Origin: Adiantum capillus-veneris
Taxonomy: Eukaryota; Streptophyta; Polypodiopsida; Polypodiales; Pteridaceae
Length of the DNA: 64,000 nucleotides
Assembly: GCA_014529385.2 (NCBI GenBank)
Contig: CM043942.1
Location: 105,455,141 to 105,519,140, forward strand
Direction: 5' to 3'
Below, one piece after another: positions 1-10,818 of the stretch. The translations under genes and the position numbers were made by a program. The notes beneath the pieces were generated by a model. It saw only the letters and a program-made list of their open reading frames with translations. It had not been told where the DNA came from and did no database searches. Positions within the stretch are counted from its first letter, which is position 1; the number at the start of each line of letters is the position of its first letter.

Positions 1-363
1 TACGTTAAATTAGATTTAGCTTTATTTTTAGTTAGATTTACGTTTATTTAGATTTACGCTTATTTACGTTAGATCGAGTCCACGCAAGAATTACTTACGG
101 TTTAGGGTTTAGAGTTAGACGAACAGTGAAAAGATCTACTGTGAAAAGATGTTAAGATGTTGTGAAGTGCTACAGCTAGAGAAGAGGCAAAGGGGTTTTG
201 TCCACTACATGCAGTATCATGTAGACGTGGGTGTGTAGATTTCTTGTACCCACAAATATAGGTATTGACCAATAAAGACGAGATTATAACCCGGTGGTTC
301 TGATCTCCGTGCACCTCTAGACCGAGGTGTGCGGGGATTGGACATGACTAGAGAATGTGAGGT

Positions 364-365
<2 letters not shown>

Positions 366-420
<55 letters not shown>
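366..420. repeat. (AG)n microsatellite in CACTA copy 1
   Basis: About 55 bases of uninterrupted AG dinucleotide lie upstream of the transposase start. The same array in CACTA copy 2 (47733-47773) is about 41 bases, so it has changed length since the copies separated. Confidence 0.98.
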
Positions 421-423
<3 letters not shown>

Positions 424-485
424 GACGAAGAATGCCAATAGAATATTAAATTTGTTGTCCAGGTTATAAGTTTTTTATCCTCATT

Positions 486-3400
486 ATGAGTAGCGACGAG
501 GATGTGGGACCGTCCAACCGAAACACCTATCTCTCAACGAGGGTCTTATGTCCTTGTAATCAATACAAGCATGCTGTGCGACGGACAAGACGTGTTTCTT
601 TGCAGCACGTTCGCGAATTTGGCGAGTTCGATCCATCTATTATAGATCGAGTTGTTGCCAATTATAACTCGTCGGACTCTGACGCTGGCCAACAAGCAGC
701 AATCTTGCAACCCAATAGACGTGTTCGCAGGCGCTTTGGTCAAGCAGCATATGTGAGGCCACAAGATGTAGCCTCTGACAGCTCGGGGGATGATCATGCA
801 GAGCACATTCCCAACGAGGCAATGTTTGAGCCCGAGATTGATGAAATGATCGAGACGATCATGGATTCAGAAAGGCTTATCTATGATGATATGAAAAGTG
901 AAGCCGATACGCCATTGTATAATGGAGCACGTATGTCTAGATTGAAAGCACTCCTGGTTCTTCTCAACATGCAGGCAAAGTTTGGATGGAGTGACACTAG
1001 CGTCACAGCGCTTTTCAGGTGATCTATTACAATTAGTTTACTTTAATAGAACTCTAAATGTATAATGATCTGATAGATTTTTACACGATTGTATCATATT
1101 TTTATGTTGTGTAGATTGCTGAAAGAGCACATACTACCAGCTGACAATGTGATGCCAGATTCCCGAGATGAAGCAAGAAAGATTTTGCGAAACTTGGGGA
1201 TGGATTACAATTCTATCCACGCTTGTCCTAATGACTGCATTCTTTTCAGAGGGGAATACATAGACATGGAGAAGTGTCCGAAATGTGATTCCGAAAGATA
1301 TCGAGTAGATCTCCACGGGACAAAAATTCCACAAAAGGTTTTGCGACATTTCCCTCTGCTTCCTCGCATCAAGCATTTCTTCGAATGTAAGTCCATGGCC
1401 GCCCTAGCATCATGGCATGAGGAGAATAAATCTTCGGATGGTGTGTTACGAATTCCTGCAGATTGCGTAGCGTGGAAACATATAGATGGAACATGGTCGG
1501 ATTTTGCTAGGGAAGCTCGAAATTTGCGCTTAGGCCTGGCTATGGACGGCGTAAATCCATTTGGTCAAAGATCAACATCTTACAGTGTATGGCCCGTTGT
1601 CATCGTCAACTACAACATTCCCCCGTGGTTGACTACGAAGAAGGGGCACCTATGGCTAAGCTTGATTGTGCCAGGGCGATATAAAGTGGGGAATATGGAT
1701 GTGTATCTTCGTCCACTATTGGAAGAGCTACAACAATTGTGGATTGGCATAGAGGTGGTGGATATGAGCCGACACACAGGACGACGGAATGCTTTGATCA
1801 GAGGCATTCTAATGTGGACCATGCATGACTATCCCGGGCTAACAGAATGCTCAGGTGATCTATTGACACTCCTCACTCAGACACTGTAAATCTTGTTTTT
1901 TCCCATAGTTGATCTATTATCATGTGTATACATGCAGGGCTTCAAACAAGCGGATACAGAGCATGTGTCACATGTGGACCTAGACTGAATGCATGTGGGG
2001 CACCCTCATTGAAGAAGCAAATCTACGAAGGTCATCAAGCGTATCTTCCAGAGAATCATGTGTTACGCGACGGCTTTTTGGGAAGAGAGCCACCAAGGAT
2101 GTCTGCACAAGCATGGTTAGAGCAGAAGGAGATGTGCGATGACGGATTGCCTCCAGGGATGAAGAGAATATCTCTATGGTATGAGTTACCATACTGGCCC
2201 CGACTCATGATCAATCACTTGCTCGATCCAATGCACATATTCAAGAATGTGGGTAATCTACTATGGGACCATTTGACCGGCAAGAAAGATAGTTTGGGAG
2301 CCAGAGTTGACCTTAGAAATGTGGATCGTATGGAGCAATATTGGCCGCAAACAGCGTCTGATGGATCGATAAAACTCCCTAAAGCACCATGGATTTTCAC
2401 AGGAGCCCAAGAACGCAAAGTAAAAGAGACCATTCGATCTTTGCGGACCCCCACTGGCGTAATGCACTCGCTCCGAACGTGTTTTACTAAAGAAGGAAAG
2501 CTTACCGGTTTGAAGTCACACGATTGGCATAAAATGTGTCAGGTACGTTCATAGTGGACTTTAATATCATTGCATAAAATGTGGACTTTAATATCATTGC
2601 TGCACATACTTTACAGTTTATTTTACCGGTTGCCATTGAGGGATGTTTGTCTCTCGACATCCGTAACACAATCTACAAACTTGCAAAGCTGGTGCAATGG
2701 ATCTCACAAAAGGAGATCAACGTAGACTCCATACCATTCGCCAAACTAAATGCTGCGGAGCTTGTGTGCATGTTTGAGAAACATTTTCCTACTACAATGC
2801 TAACCATTCATGTGCATCTTCTTGTTCACATAGTTGATGAGGTGGAAATAGCTGGCACAGTTCATTCCAGATGGATGTTCTTCTTAGAGCGTTTCATGAA
2901 AACGCTTAAGGGATATGTGCGTCAAAAGGCACGTCCGGAGGGTAGCATGGCAGAAGGTTGGTTGGTATCAGAGTCCCTAGTGTACATTGGAGAGTGGCTA
3001 GACGGATTTGATAAATCCCGGGACACGCTATGGCGAACCATAGATGATGAGCGCATATCTGGGATTGTCATGTGCAATCTCGGTGTTGAGAAGAAGATGA
3101 CGGAAGATCTAGAGGCTAAAATCAACCGATTTTGCATGCTTCACAATCCAGTGATGCAAAAGTGGATTTCACAATATGAGGATGCAAAGCAAGAGTGACA
3201 AAGGGCACGAATTGAGTGGAGACGGGGAAGACGACCACCGATGCACTATCCAGCGGTTCTGGAGAGCCTACCAACCTTCATGAGCTTAAGATGGTTGCAC
3301 AACCAATTGAAAAGCGCACAACAATGTGGTGACGAAGTGACTGAAGAAGAGTGGGAGTACTCTCGGGGTTGCGCGACCAAGGTAAGTTTGCAATGTACGA

Positions 3401-4214
3401 CTAGCAAGTGACTTTATTTATAAACGCTTGAACGGCCACTCATAATCTTTGTTCGTTGTAGTATAAGTCATACACAGCAGCATGGTGTAAAGGTCGACAT
3501 TTTAGGGTGGAACGAATCGACAAAAAGTGTTTTACTCAAGATTGTGGAATCATGGCAAAATTTGAACAGTCTAGTCGACGACGTTCCTCTGATGCAGATC
3601 CTGTGGTGGCGGAACTCACTTACTTCGGCACGCTGCAAGAGATTTTGAGGATCGATTACAGAGGATTTTTTGTCGACTTGTTCGACGTGCAATGGTTCAA
3701 GATAATCATGGAGGGTCGCAACGCTACTGTGCGTAGAGGAGAGTCTGGTTTTCTTGAGGTGGATTCTACTAAGAAATGGACTGACCTAAGAGACACTTTC
3801 GTACTACCCGAGCATTGTGAACAAGTAAGTATGTAAATAGTTAACATCCCCCTTTTACAAGTTATGTGCTTGAAAGCTCTCATGTAAGTTATGTGGCTCT
3901 GGCAGGTAATATTTCATCCTACAAAGTCTACATCAAACTGGTGGTACGTCATAGAGGTAGCCCCTCGTAGTGCAAGGACGTATGAAGGCTACCATGTGCC
4001 AATCACAACGACATCAATGGAGGAGATCAGAGAAGATGCTCAATCAGAAGCCGTTGCGGTGGTGCCAGACGAGCATCAAGATGCTACTACTCTATATGGG
4101 GTGCATGCAGAGGAGCTACAAAATGAAACAGAGGATATGTGTTTAAACGGAGAGCTCTATATAGATATAGGAAGTTATGCTGAGTTATGCGAGGATGAGA
4201 GAGAGATCTCTTAA
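486..4214 (+). pseudogene. TNP2-type CACTA transposase, six exons, one nonsense codon
   Basis: Transposase that would bind and cut CACTA ends in the nucleus. Exons inferred from GT/AG borders and copy 2: 486-1018, 1115-1854, 1938-2542, 2617-3381, 3462-3824, 3906-4214. Exon 1 holds a short Transposase-associated-type region with a CPC-x-x-C-like motif whose last Cys is Tyr here (Cys in copy 2). Exons 2-3 carry the TNP2/Transposase_21 core, with MDGVNPFG, WPVVIVNYNIPPW and LLDPMHIFKN. Exon 4 is DUF4218, with FLERFMKTLKGYVR and KARPEGSMAEGWL. Exons 5-6 are DUF4216, with RNATVRR and WWYVIEVAPR, ending in an acidic tail. A TGA at 3196-3198 interrupts exon 4; copy 2 has CGA there, so this is a C-to-T nonsense mutation. 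Domain families are known from plant CACTA elements; their presence here is read from motifs. Confidence 0.9.
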
Positions 4215-4486
4215 AGCCACAAATATTGTATTTGAACAATTTTGCTCCGTGTTGTAAAAGCTCTGGCTCTCTAAGTACCTTCCATGGTGTATAACGCTCT
4301 TTTCTACTCGCGCTCACATCTTTTGATTGAAAATTCTGAGTTTTCGACTTGCCTCTTCTATCACTCAATTCATTGCGTCATTGTATTTATATGCGTCATT
4401 ACGTCATTGTATCTAATGGTCTTTGCGTCATTGTCTACTCTATTCATTCAATATTAAGTTTAAATATTCGTGTGTTTAATGCAGGT

Positions 4487-5796
4487 ATGGATGATGAGGA
4501 GTTTCTTTCTTCTTTGTCACCGCAGCAGAGACAGTGGTACGTGGAGCGTCATCGCTCTGGCGCATCATCGCGCGTTCCTACTCCATCCGCATCTCCCTCT
4601 CTTTTGGAGCATTCGACGCGCTCCGAAGCTTCGGCGTCGACTAGACGAGCTCCACACTCGTCTAGACACCGGCGCTCTAGTGGTGGCGGTGGCGGTTGTT
4701 GTGGGGATTCCGCCACCGATGCCTCCACACCGCCTCGTGTTCGACGAGGCTCTTTACCCTCCCCTTCTTTGCCCGCCCCCACACCAGCCACAGCATCGCC
4801 ATCTATGCTAGGTTTTGCACGGCTGACTGTTCCTAGAAGCTACACACCTCTACCTACTCCGCCAGGAGCCACCCCACTCGACACTCCTCGCTTCGGGGCC
4901 CAGACGCCGGTGGAGACACCTGACGTCCGTACCCCCATCGACACGCCGCTAGAGACCCCTGCCGGGACACCCAGGTTCACGCGTCACCGGCCAGAGGGCT
5001 TGCCTTACTCCGTCGACATCAGCGGCGGCATCATCATGGATGATGACGGCAAGAAGGTGATCTCGCGCATGCGTGGTCTTTGCTCTCAGCTGTTTAGACA
5101 CTACATACTAAACAAATGGAGTGAAGTACCAAGTGATTTAAAAAACAGAGTCATCAGCATACTTCATGATGAGTTTCCCGTTCCAACACGGGATCATCGC
5201 TTCAATGAAGACCTGATGAAGATTCGAATGCGCGAATACTGCAAACACAAGCGTTCCGAAGTGCAAAAAGCAATCAAGAATGGGTGGAATATGCCAGATT
5301 GGCTGGCCAAAGAAGATTGGAAGAATGCGAAGAAAGCAGCGCGCGAGAATCCCGACAAGTGGAAGCAACAAAAGGATGCAGCCAGAGCGCGAGTAGAGGC
5401 AGGGAGCTCGCACCACTTGGGGAGCGGTGGATGGGCATCATTTGAGGCCAATTTTGTAAGTGTTTTCACATTGCTCTTTATGTTCGATAGTTAAGGGTTT
5501 ATGAGTTTTTTAGTTCTAACATAATGAAATCTTTGTATGTTTTGACAGTGGTCGATGACAGGACGTGATCCCACACCGTACGAGCGCGAGTACGTAGGCA
5601 GGAAGGGCTTAAACGCCCTGATGGACATTCTCAGTTCTCGCGGCGGCATGGTTAGTATTAGGGTTTACTCTTTTTTATTTTTTGTATTGTTTTATAAATG
5701 TCGTTATATGTTTATACTTACTGAAAGCTGTCTTATTGTCTTTTTTTGCAGAATCCGACAGATACGCCGCTTGGACGCGATGAGACGTCTGACTAG
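4487..5796 (+). CDS. CACTA second gene, Transposase_24-like (Ptta/En/Spm type), three exons
   Basis: Probable accessory DNA-binding protein (TnpA-like) of the element. Exons 4487-5455, 5549-5650 and 5752-5796 join in frame with GT/AG introns, giving about 371 residues. The first ATG follows a possible AG acceptor at 4483-4484 and opens MDDEEFLSSLSPQQRQWY. Residues ~20-190 are low-complexity, rich in Ser, Pro, Thr and Gly, with many TP pairs. From about residue 200 there is a basic, helical Transposase_24-like region (YILNKWSEVPSDLK; RMREYCKHKRSEVQKAIK), ending in a conserved SSHHLGSGGWASFEANF block at the exon 1 border. No stop or frameshift is visible, so this gene may still be intact although its partner transposase is not. 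Copy 2 holds the same gene with only scattered substitutions. Confidence 0.85.
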
Positions 5797-6114
5797 ACGA
5801 CGTCAGTTTAGCCGTAGCTAGATAGCATTAGTTTAGGGTTTCTCATAGCTTATGTATCATGAGACGGATTTTATACGTCTTTTTGAACCATGTATATTAT
5901 TACATTTGTCACCGCAGTTCCTTTTGCCAATCAATTCTTTATGCCTATGATGTTGTACAATTGTCATTATTACATTTACCAATCAATTCATTTTGCCTAT
6001 GATGTGTACAATTGTCAATTTTGCAAACAATGCGTCTTGTGGGTGACTATTTTGGGTCTATTATCTACCCTTGCACTTTCTTTAAAAAGTGAATCAAGTA
6101 CAATATGGTTGATG

Positions 6115-6143
6115 GGTGGCAGGGCATTCAATGCCCTGCCACC
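6115..6143. repeat. Perfect 14-bp-arm palindrome in CACTA copy 1
   Basis: Arms GGTGGCAGGGCATT and AATGCCCTGCCACC flank a single central C. It lies between the second gene and the 3' subterminal repeats. The same structure, with one arm mismatch, is at 41999-42027 in copy 2, and an unrelated, longer hairpin occupies a comparable position in CACTA copy 3. Confidence 0.9.
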
Positions 6144-6163
6144 AAAAAAAAATTCTCTCGGGC

Positions 6164-6396
6164 GTCGCTATAAGCGTCGCTATTTATGGCTCTGTAGCAT
6201 CGCTATAGTCTTCTGTGTAAACGTCGCTATATGCGTCGCTATGGGCGTCGCTATGAGCGTCGCTATATAGCGACGCCTATAGCGACGCTCATAGCGACGC
6301 TCTCGTAGCGACGGTTTTAGCGACGCCGGGGGTTATAAAAACCCAGTGTATTTCCGTCGCTAACAGCGTCACAAGAGCACACAACCTCTTGTAGTG
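6164..6396. repeat. 3' subterminal repeats and terminal repeat of CACTA copy 1
   Basis: At least ten copies of a CGTCGCTA/TAGCGACG motif in both orientations precede the CACTA end. The core CGTCGCTATAGCGACG is itself palindromic, so the array can fold extensively. In CACTA elements such subterminal motifs are the binding sites of the accessory protein; that role is inferred here. The open frames across this stretch come from the repeats and are not genes. Confidence 0.9.
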
Positions 6397-6720
6397 AATG
6401 CATATGCATGTGTGTGTGTGTGTGGCAGTTAAGAGATGTAGAGGAGGAGAAGTAAGAGATCGGCCCTTCTATGGCTTCTCTCTTTGAGCTTCACTCTTCC
6501 ATTTGGGCCTCTTCTTCCATCACCAAATTTACAAATTTCTCTGATCTCACTTTTGTGAGATGCCTCCATGCCCTAGCTGGACAGCTTTCCTTATATTCAA
6601 AATTTGCGGTTGTTGTTGATCTTGTGTGGTTCCACTATCCTATAATCACACATCCTTTTTGGTGTCATTGCTTGAACATTGAGCACCTAAGCTAGTGGAT
6701 CTCTATTGTGTGTTTATAGA
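6397..6720. other. Unassigned spacer between CACTA copy 1 and the minus-strand copia element
   Basis: Starts with a short TG-rich tract. No domain, terminal repeat or convincing coding signal was found. It may be the old host DNA, or part of another element. Confidence 0.5.
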
Positions 6721-6888
6721 TGTTGGGATTAGGGTTGCAGGGAAACACTCACGGCTTGGAGAAGATGAAGAAGCTCAAGGCACACAACAAAATGTATATT
6801 TCTTAGTGCACAATAGAAAGATAAGTTATCCCTAGAATGATGGGCGTATTTACAATGCATAGGGGGGAAAATGCCTCGACGGTCCTGG
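6721..6888 (-). repeat. 3' LTR remnant of the minus-strand copia element
   Basis: Begins on the plus strand with TGTTGGGATTAGGGTTGCAG, the reverse complement of the family's LTR end (compare CCTAATTCCAACA at 8180-8192). The LTR 5' part (TGTTACCATATACATG) is missing, so this is about two thirds of an LTR. Confidence 0.8.
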
Positions 6889-7955
6889 CACATAGTGTAC
6901 AGGTAAGTGCATGCCCTGAGGACATGATAATCCTATGCAAAAAGCTTTGAATTTCTCACGAGGCAATGCCTTTGTAAATAGATCTGCAAGGTTGCCCTAT
7001 GTCAACACATAAGTCAAGATGATCTCTCCATTGCCCTATACTCAGCTTCATAACTAGAAGTGGCCACATTAGGTTGATTCTTGCTCAACCATGATATGCA
7101 TGAACTATCAAGTATGAAACAAAAACCACTTGTGAACACTCACATGTCATAACAACCAGCCCAGTCTAAGTCTGAAAAAGTGTGTAAATTTGGTGGCAAT
7201 GTTCTCCCCTTGGGATAGAACAACCAAAGATGTAAAGTGCCACTCAAGTAGCGAAAAATCCTCTTGACAGCTTGCCAATGCTTAGACCCTGGTCTATGCA
7301 TAAATTTGTTAGCCTGTGAGACTACAAACATAATATTCGGCCTTGTATTTCATACATAAATAAGGCATCGAACAATAATTTGATAAAGAGTGACATTGAT
7401 AGGATCACCAAAACTTAATTATAAGCATGTTTCCATTGGAGTAGCAATAGGTTTTCACTCCTCAAGGCCAAACTTACATAGTAATGTCTCTACATAGCTT
7501 GTTTAACATAAGGCAATACCTCCATCACAATGATTAAACCGTATGCCCAAGTAATGATGCAAAAGCCTCAAGTATTTCATGTTGAAAGTAGCATTCAAAT
7601 CAGCTTTGAATTTAGCAATGTGTGTCTCATTCGGACCAGTAATCAGCAAATCATCTACATATAGAACGATGATGAGAAATTCATCATTCTCACGCTTAAC
7701 ATACAAAGTGATTTCAGTTTGACTATTACAAAAGACTTGTTTAACCAAATGAGTGTCATCTTTCTCATACCAAGCACGAGGAGATAGATTCAACTCATAC
7801 AAAGCTTTCTTACATTTGCACAAGTTATTTTCTTGTCCTTTCTTGACAAAATCACGAGGTTGCTTACATAAACTTCCTCAAATATATCACCATTCAAGAA
7901 AGCAGTAACAATGTCTGATTGATGTACATTCCATTCAAAATGAGATGCCAATGGA
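6889..7955 (-). pseudogene. Copia pol fragment: RT C-terminal part and RNase H (minus-strand element)
   Basis: Minus-strand reading shows the RT block VHQSDIVTAFLNGD at the top edge, LSPRAWYE, the polymerase motif YVDDLLITGPN, then YLGIRF and the RNase H region with PGSKHWQAVKRIFRYLSGTL and a degraded SSYEAEYRAM. It was once continuous with 27284-29071. Frameshifts and a degenerate RNase H end make it non-functional. Confidence 0.85.
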
Positions 7956-7960
7956 CATAG
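7956..7960 (+). other. Target-site duplication CATAG (left) of the copia array
   Basis: CATAG here and at 27279-27283 bracket the 7961-27278 array. Removing the array and one CATAG restores a continuous RT reading frame in the minus-strand element. Confidence 0.9.
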
Positions 7961-8192
7961 TATTACCATATACATGTGGTAGTGATGTGTGTGAACACAC
8001 TTGGGACCGTTGGGACACTTTTTCCCTCTCTAGGAGGTTTTTTCCCCCGTGCATTGTATATACGCCCATCACTCTAGGGCTAACTTATCTTTTCCATTGC
8101 ACACTAAGTAAAACACTCTCTATTGTGTGCCTTGAGCTTCCTTCGTCTTCTCTAGGCTGTGTGTGTTTTCCTGCAACCCTAATTCCAACAAT
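7961..8192 (+). repeat. 5' LTR of the copia array
   Basis: Begins TATTACCATATACATG (the expected TGTT has changed to TATT) and ends CTAATTCCAACA. It matches the LTRs at 26841-27068 and 27069-27278. A weak TATA-like TGTATATACGCC lies near 8057. Confidence 0.85.
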
Positions 8193-8194
8193 TG

Positions 8195-8205
8195 GTATCA
8201 GGGTA
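8195..8205 (+). promoter_or_regulatory. Primer binding site of the copia array
   Basis: TGGTATCAGGG directly follows the LTR and resembles the initiator-Met tRNA primer site TGGTATCAGAGC common in plant copia elements, with changes in its last bases. Confidence 0.75.
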
Positions 8206-9592
8206 CGTTGCGTCCTCCTGAGCTTAGTAGCCAGTAGCTCCAGCACACGCTGTGAGCGGGATGAAAACACACACAGCGCCTCTATAACGACACGACACAC
8301 ACTCTTGGGAAGATACACACACACACTATTGGGCACCACTCGGCTTAGACAACACACCTGGCCGAGACAGGGAACACACCTCTGGAGTGAGAGGAGAGAG
8401 ACTATCCACTTGCCCACTCCACACAGACACACACACACACACACACACACACACCCAAAAAACTCAGTTCAAAAGAGGAGATTTTCTGATGTTTAGATAC
8501 AATTGAGCTTGGGCCAACACCAATGGGGCAAATAGCTCACACAATATGGGTAAAATAAGCCAGATACAATCACAAACTAGAGCAGAAACTTCGCTCATAG
8601 GAGAAACTTACACAGAAAAACAGCAGGAAAAGAGTGAGGAATTTGGCAAAATGGACAGCGCCATCGCGTCCGGAATGGCCCAAAACCCCAGTCTACAATG
8701 TCAAAGTGCTCAAATCCGACCTCGGATGAGCAGTTTACGGCCAAAACAGGCTCCAAAAACCCCAAAAACACACCTGCGGCTGTTCCTCCTCTCTTCTCCA
8801 CGTTTTTTCTGGTCTTCTCTCAGTTTTTTTAGTTCCCACACTTAGCGTTTTTAGTTGGGCACCCTTGGCCTTTTAGATGACCTCAAACGGACCCCGAACA
8901 TGCCAAAAACTGACCTCGCAGTGCATAGTTGTCACCTTTTTGCATCATCCGCACACCTGGCACTCATTTCTTTTCAACAATGCGTCTCGCAACCACGTGA
9001 AGTGGCTCGAAAAAGTGGTCCTAATGATGAACTTTCTGCATAACTCTCACAAGAAAACACCCATGTTGTGTCCGTCCTCATCCGCGTGCAAATATTGACC
9101 TCGTTCGCCCTCCTGACGCCACTAGATGCCATCTGACGCACCTGCTTACCTCATGTCGTCGGCCCGCGGATAGCTTCCTCAAGAAGTTTTACGCGCTACC
9201 AACTCCTCCGTATTGTAGAAAAAACAGTGGTACTGGTAATAGTGAAAATCGATGCACTATGTACACCCTGTCCTACCTGTACACATGTGGGCCCCACGTA
9301 ACCACCTGGCTCTGAAAAATGGGCAATTTTTTATTTGATGCACCATGCATGTATATGTACATATGCGCAATCCCTTGCTCCAATCCCTTGATTCGGGCTC
9401 ATTTCGGCCTGCATTTCCACTACAGGTAGTACTGCGTAGGCTATTTTGTCATTTTGTGAATTTTTTTTGTCAGTGCCATTTTTGCATAACAGGTCCCTTG
9501 CAGTCTTCTACAATTTGTGCTATATAGCATGTGTTTTTCCCGCTTCGTATCTCCTCTTTTTGGGCAATTTTCACATCAAGCAGGCATTCGCC
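8206..9592 (+). other. Untranslated leader of the copia array
   Basis: About 1.4 kb between the primer site and gag, including a short (CA)n run near 8423-8452. The last ~200 bases recur upstream of gag copy 2 (about 24280-24474). No conserved frame was recognised. Confidence 0.6.
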
Positions 9593-10818
9593 ATGGCCGA
9601 CAACAACACACAAACGTGTTCAAGATGTTTGTTGTTGACAGATTGAATGGGGACAATTACCCTATGTGGGCTTACATGATGCAACATGTTCTTGTGTCAA
9701 AGGGTGTCTAGAATATTGTGCAAGGCATTGGTGTACATCCTGGTTCTAAGGATGTAGGCGATGTTGAGGATATTGCAGGTCTCGCTGCAAGGATTGCTAC
9801 TGTTAGAGTTGTTTTACCTACGGTAGAACAAGCTCGTTGGAATGTAAAAGATGTGCATGCTCATGCATTCATTTTGTTGTGTGTGAAGCTCACTATTACT
9901 CCTCACATTCGTTCAGCGAAATTTGCAAAACAGGCTTGGGATAGTCTGGCTGGTCTTTATGCAAGTCGCAATGAGGCAAAAATTGCATTGCTACTTAAAG
10001 AGTTGGAGTCAAAGATTATGCATGAGGAAGACGATATGGAAACTTTCCTTGCTTGTGTCAAGGATATCAATGAGCAACTTATTTCTGCAGGTGAAGTCAT
10101 TTCAGACAATTCCCTTGTGTAGACTGTTCTTGATGCCTTGCCAGATTCTTTCCAAAATTTTGCTAGTACTTGGAGACCTATGACCCAAGGAGATCCTGAA
10201 GCTGTCAAATTTGATGCATTATGCACATTGCTATTGCAAGAGTTGCTTCCCAAAAAAGCAGGACTAGACAACGTGCACTTGAACATGCCTTTATTGCTGC
10301 TCAAAGAAAAGGTCGTAACAGTAATGCAACCACTTCTCATGGTTCTTCTGTGAGTGGAAAATCACCTATTGCTAATGCTTCCGCTGGCAGCAATTCGTCT
10401 AGAAATTTTGGTGATAAGGGCAAAAAGAAGATGCGTTGCCATTATTGTAAAGCTAATGATCACTTGATCAAGCAGTACCCTAAGTTGAAGGCCAAAGAGG
10501 CTGGTTCCACTATTAATGTTGGTTCCACTACAAATGCAGCTATTGTTGAGTCTTAAGTGAAAGGAGATTGCGATGCTGATGTTGATGCAGAATGGGCTTT
10601 TAGCACAAAGTGCATTTATAATCCTATTGTCCATTATGTATGTATGTTAGTTGTTGCAGATTCACATGTGTGGTATTTTGATAGTGATGCTACAAAGCAC
10701 ATTACTCACATCATGATTTGTTCACCTCTCTTGAGTCTGTCCCTCATGGGAATTCAGCTACTTGTGCCAACAATGCTTCTTATCCGGTTCAAGGAGTTCG
10801 AAAGATTGTGCTTATTGC
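9593..10818 (+). pseudogene. Copia gag and protease N-terminal part, copy 1
   Basis: A UBN2-type gag capsid (motifs YPMWAYMMQHVL, FAKQAWDSLAGLY, LLKELESKIMHEEDDMETF) followed by a zinc knuckle CHYCKANDHLIKQYPK whose fourth ligand Cys is Tyr (Cys in copy 2), then the protease start with WYFDSDATKHIT, where the usual DSGA is DSDA. Stops occur near 9711 and 10120, and there is a frameshift just after the ATG. The frame is cut at 10818 by the gypsy element and resumes at 21120. Confidence 0.85.

Larger units (their letters stand above)
1..6396 (+). mobile_element. CACTA (En/Spm) transposon copy 1, 5' end outside the window
   Basis: A class II DNA transposon whose left end lies before base 1. The right end is the sequence CCTCTTGTAGTG at 6385-6396, the reverse complement of the terminal inverted repeat CACTACAAGAGG seen at both ends of copy 2. 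Inside are a TNP2-type transposase gene, a second Transposase_24-like gene, and 3' subterminal arrays of a CGTCGCTA-type motif. Bases 1-485 match the region just upstream of the transposase of copy 2 (about 47668-48137) in reverse complement, so about 1.6 kb of the element should lie to the left. The three bases after the end are AAT, the presumed target duplication; the partner is not in the window. Copies 1 and 2 are near-identical across the coding region. Confidence 0.95.

Noticed and set aside
5890-6270. 126-codon open frame after the CACTA copy 1 second gene (and its mirror at 41869-42264)
   Set aside because: It lies in the 3' untranslated and subterminal repeat region, and its C-terminal half is the translated CGTCGCTA array. 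The two copies differ by indels that ignore the frame.
8085-8496. Overlapping frames on both strands of the copia LTR and leader
   Set aside because: They cross the LTR end and primer site and a (CA)n run, with no protein similarity.
9957-10340. 127-codon minus-strand frame over copia gag
   Set aside because: Antisense shadow of gag; the plus strand explains the sequence.
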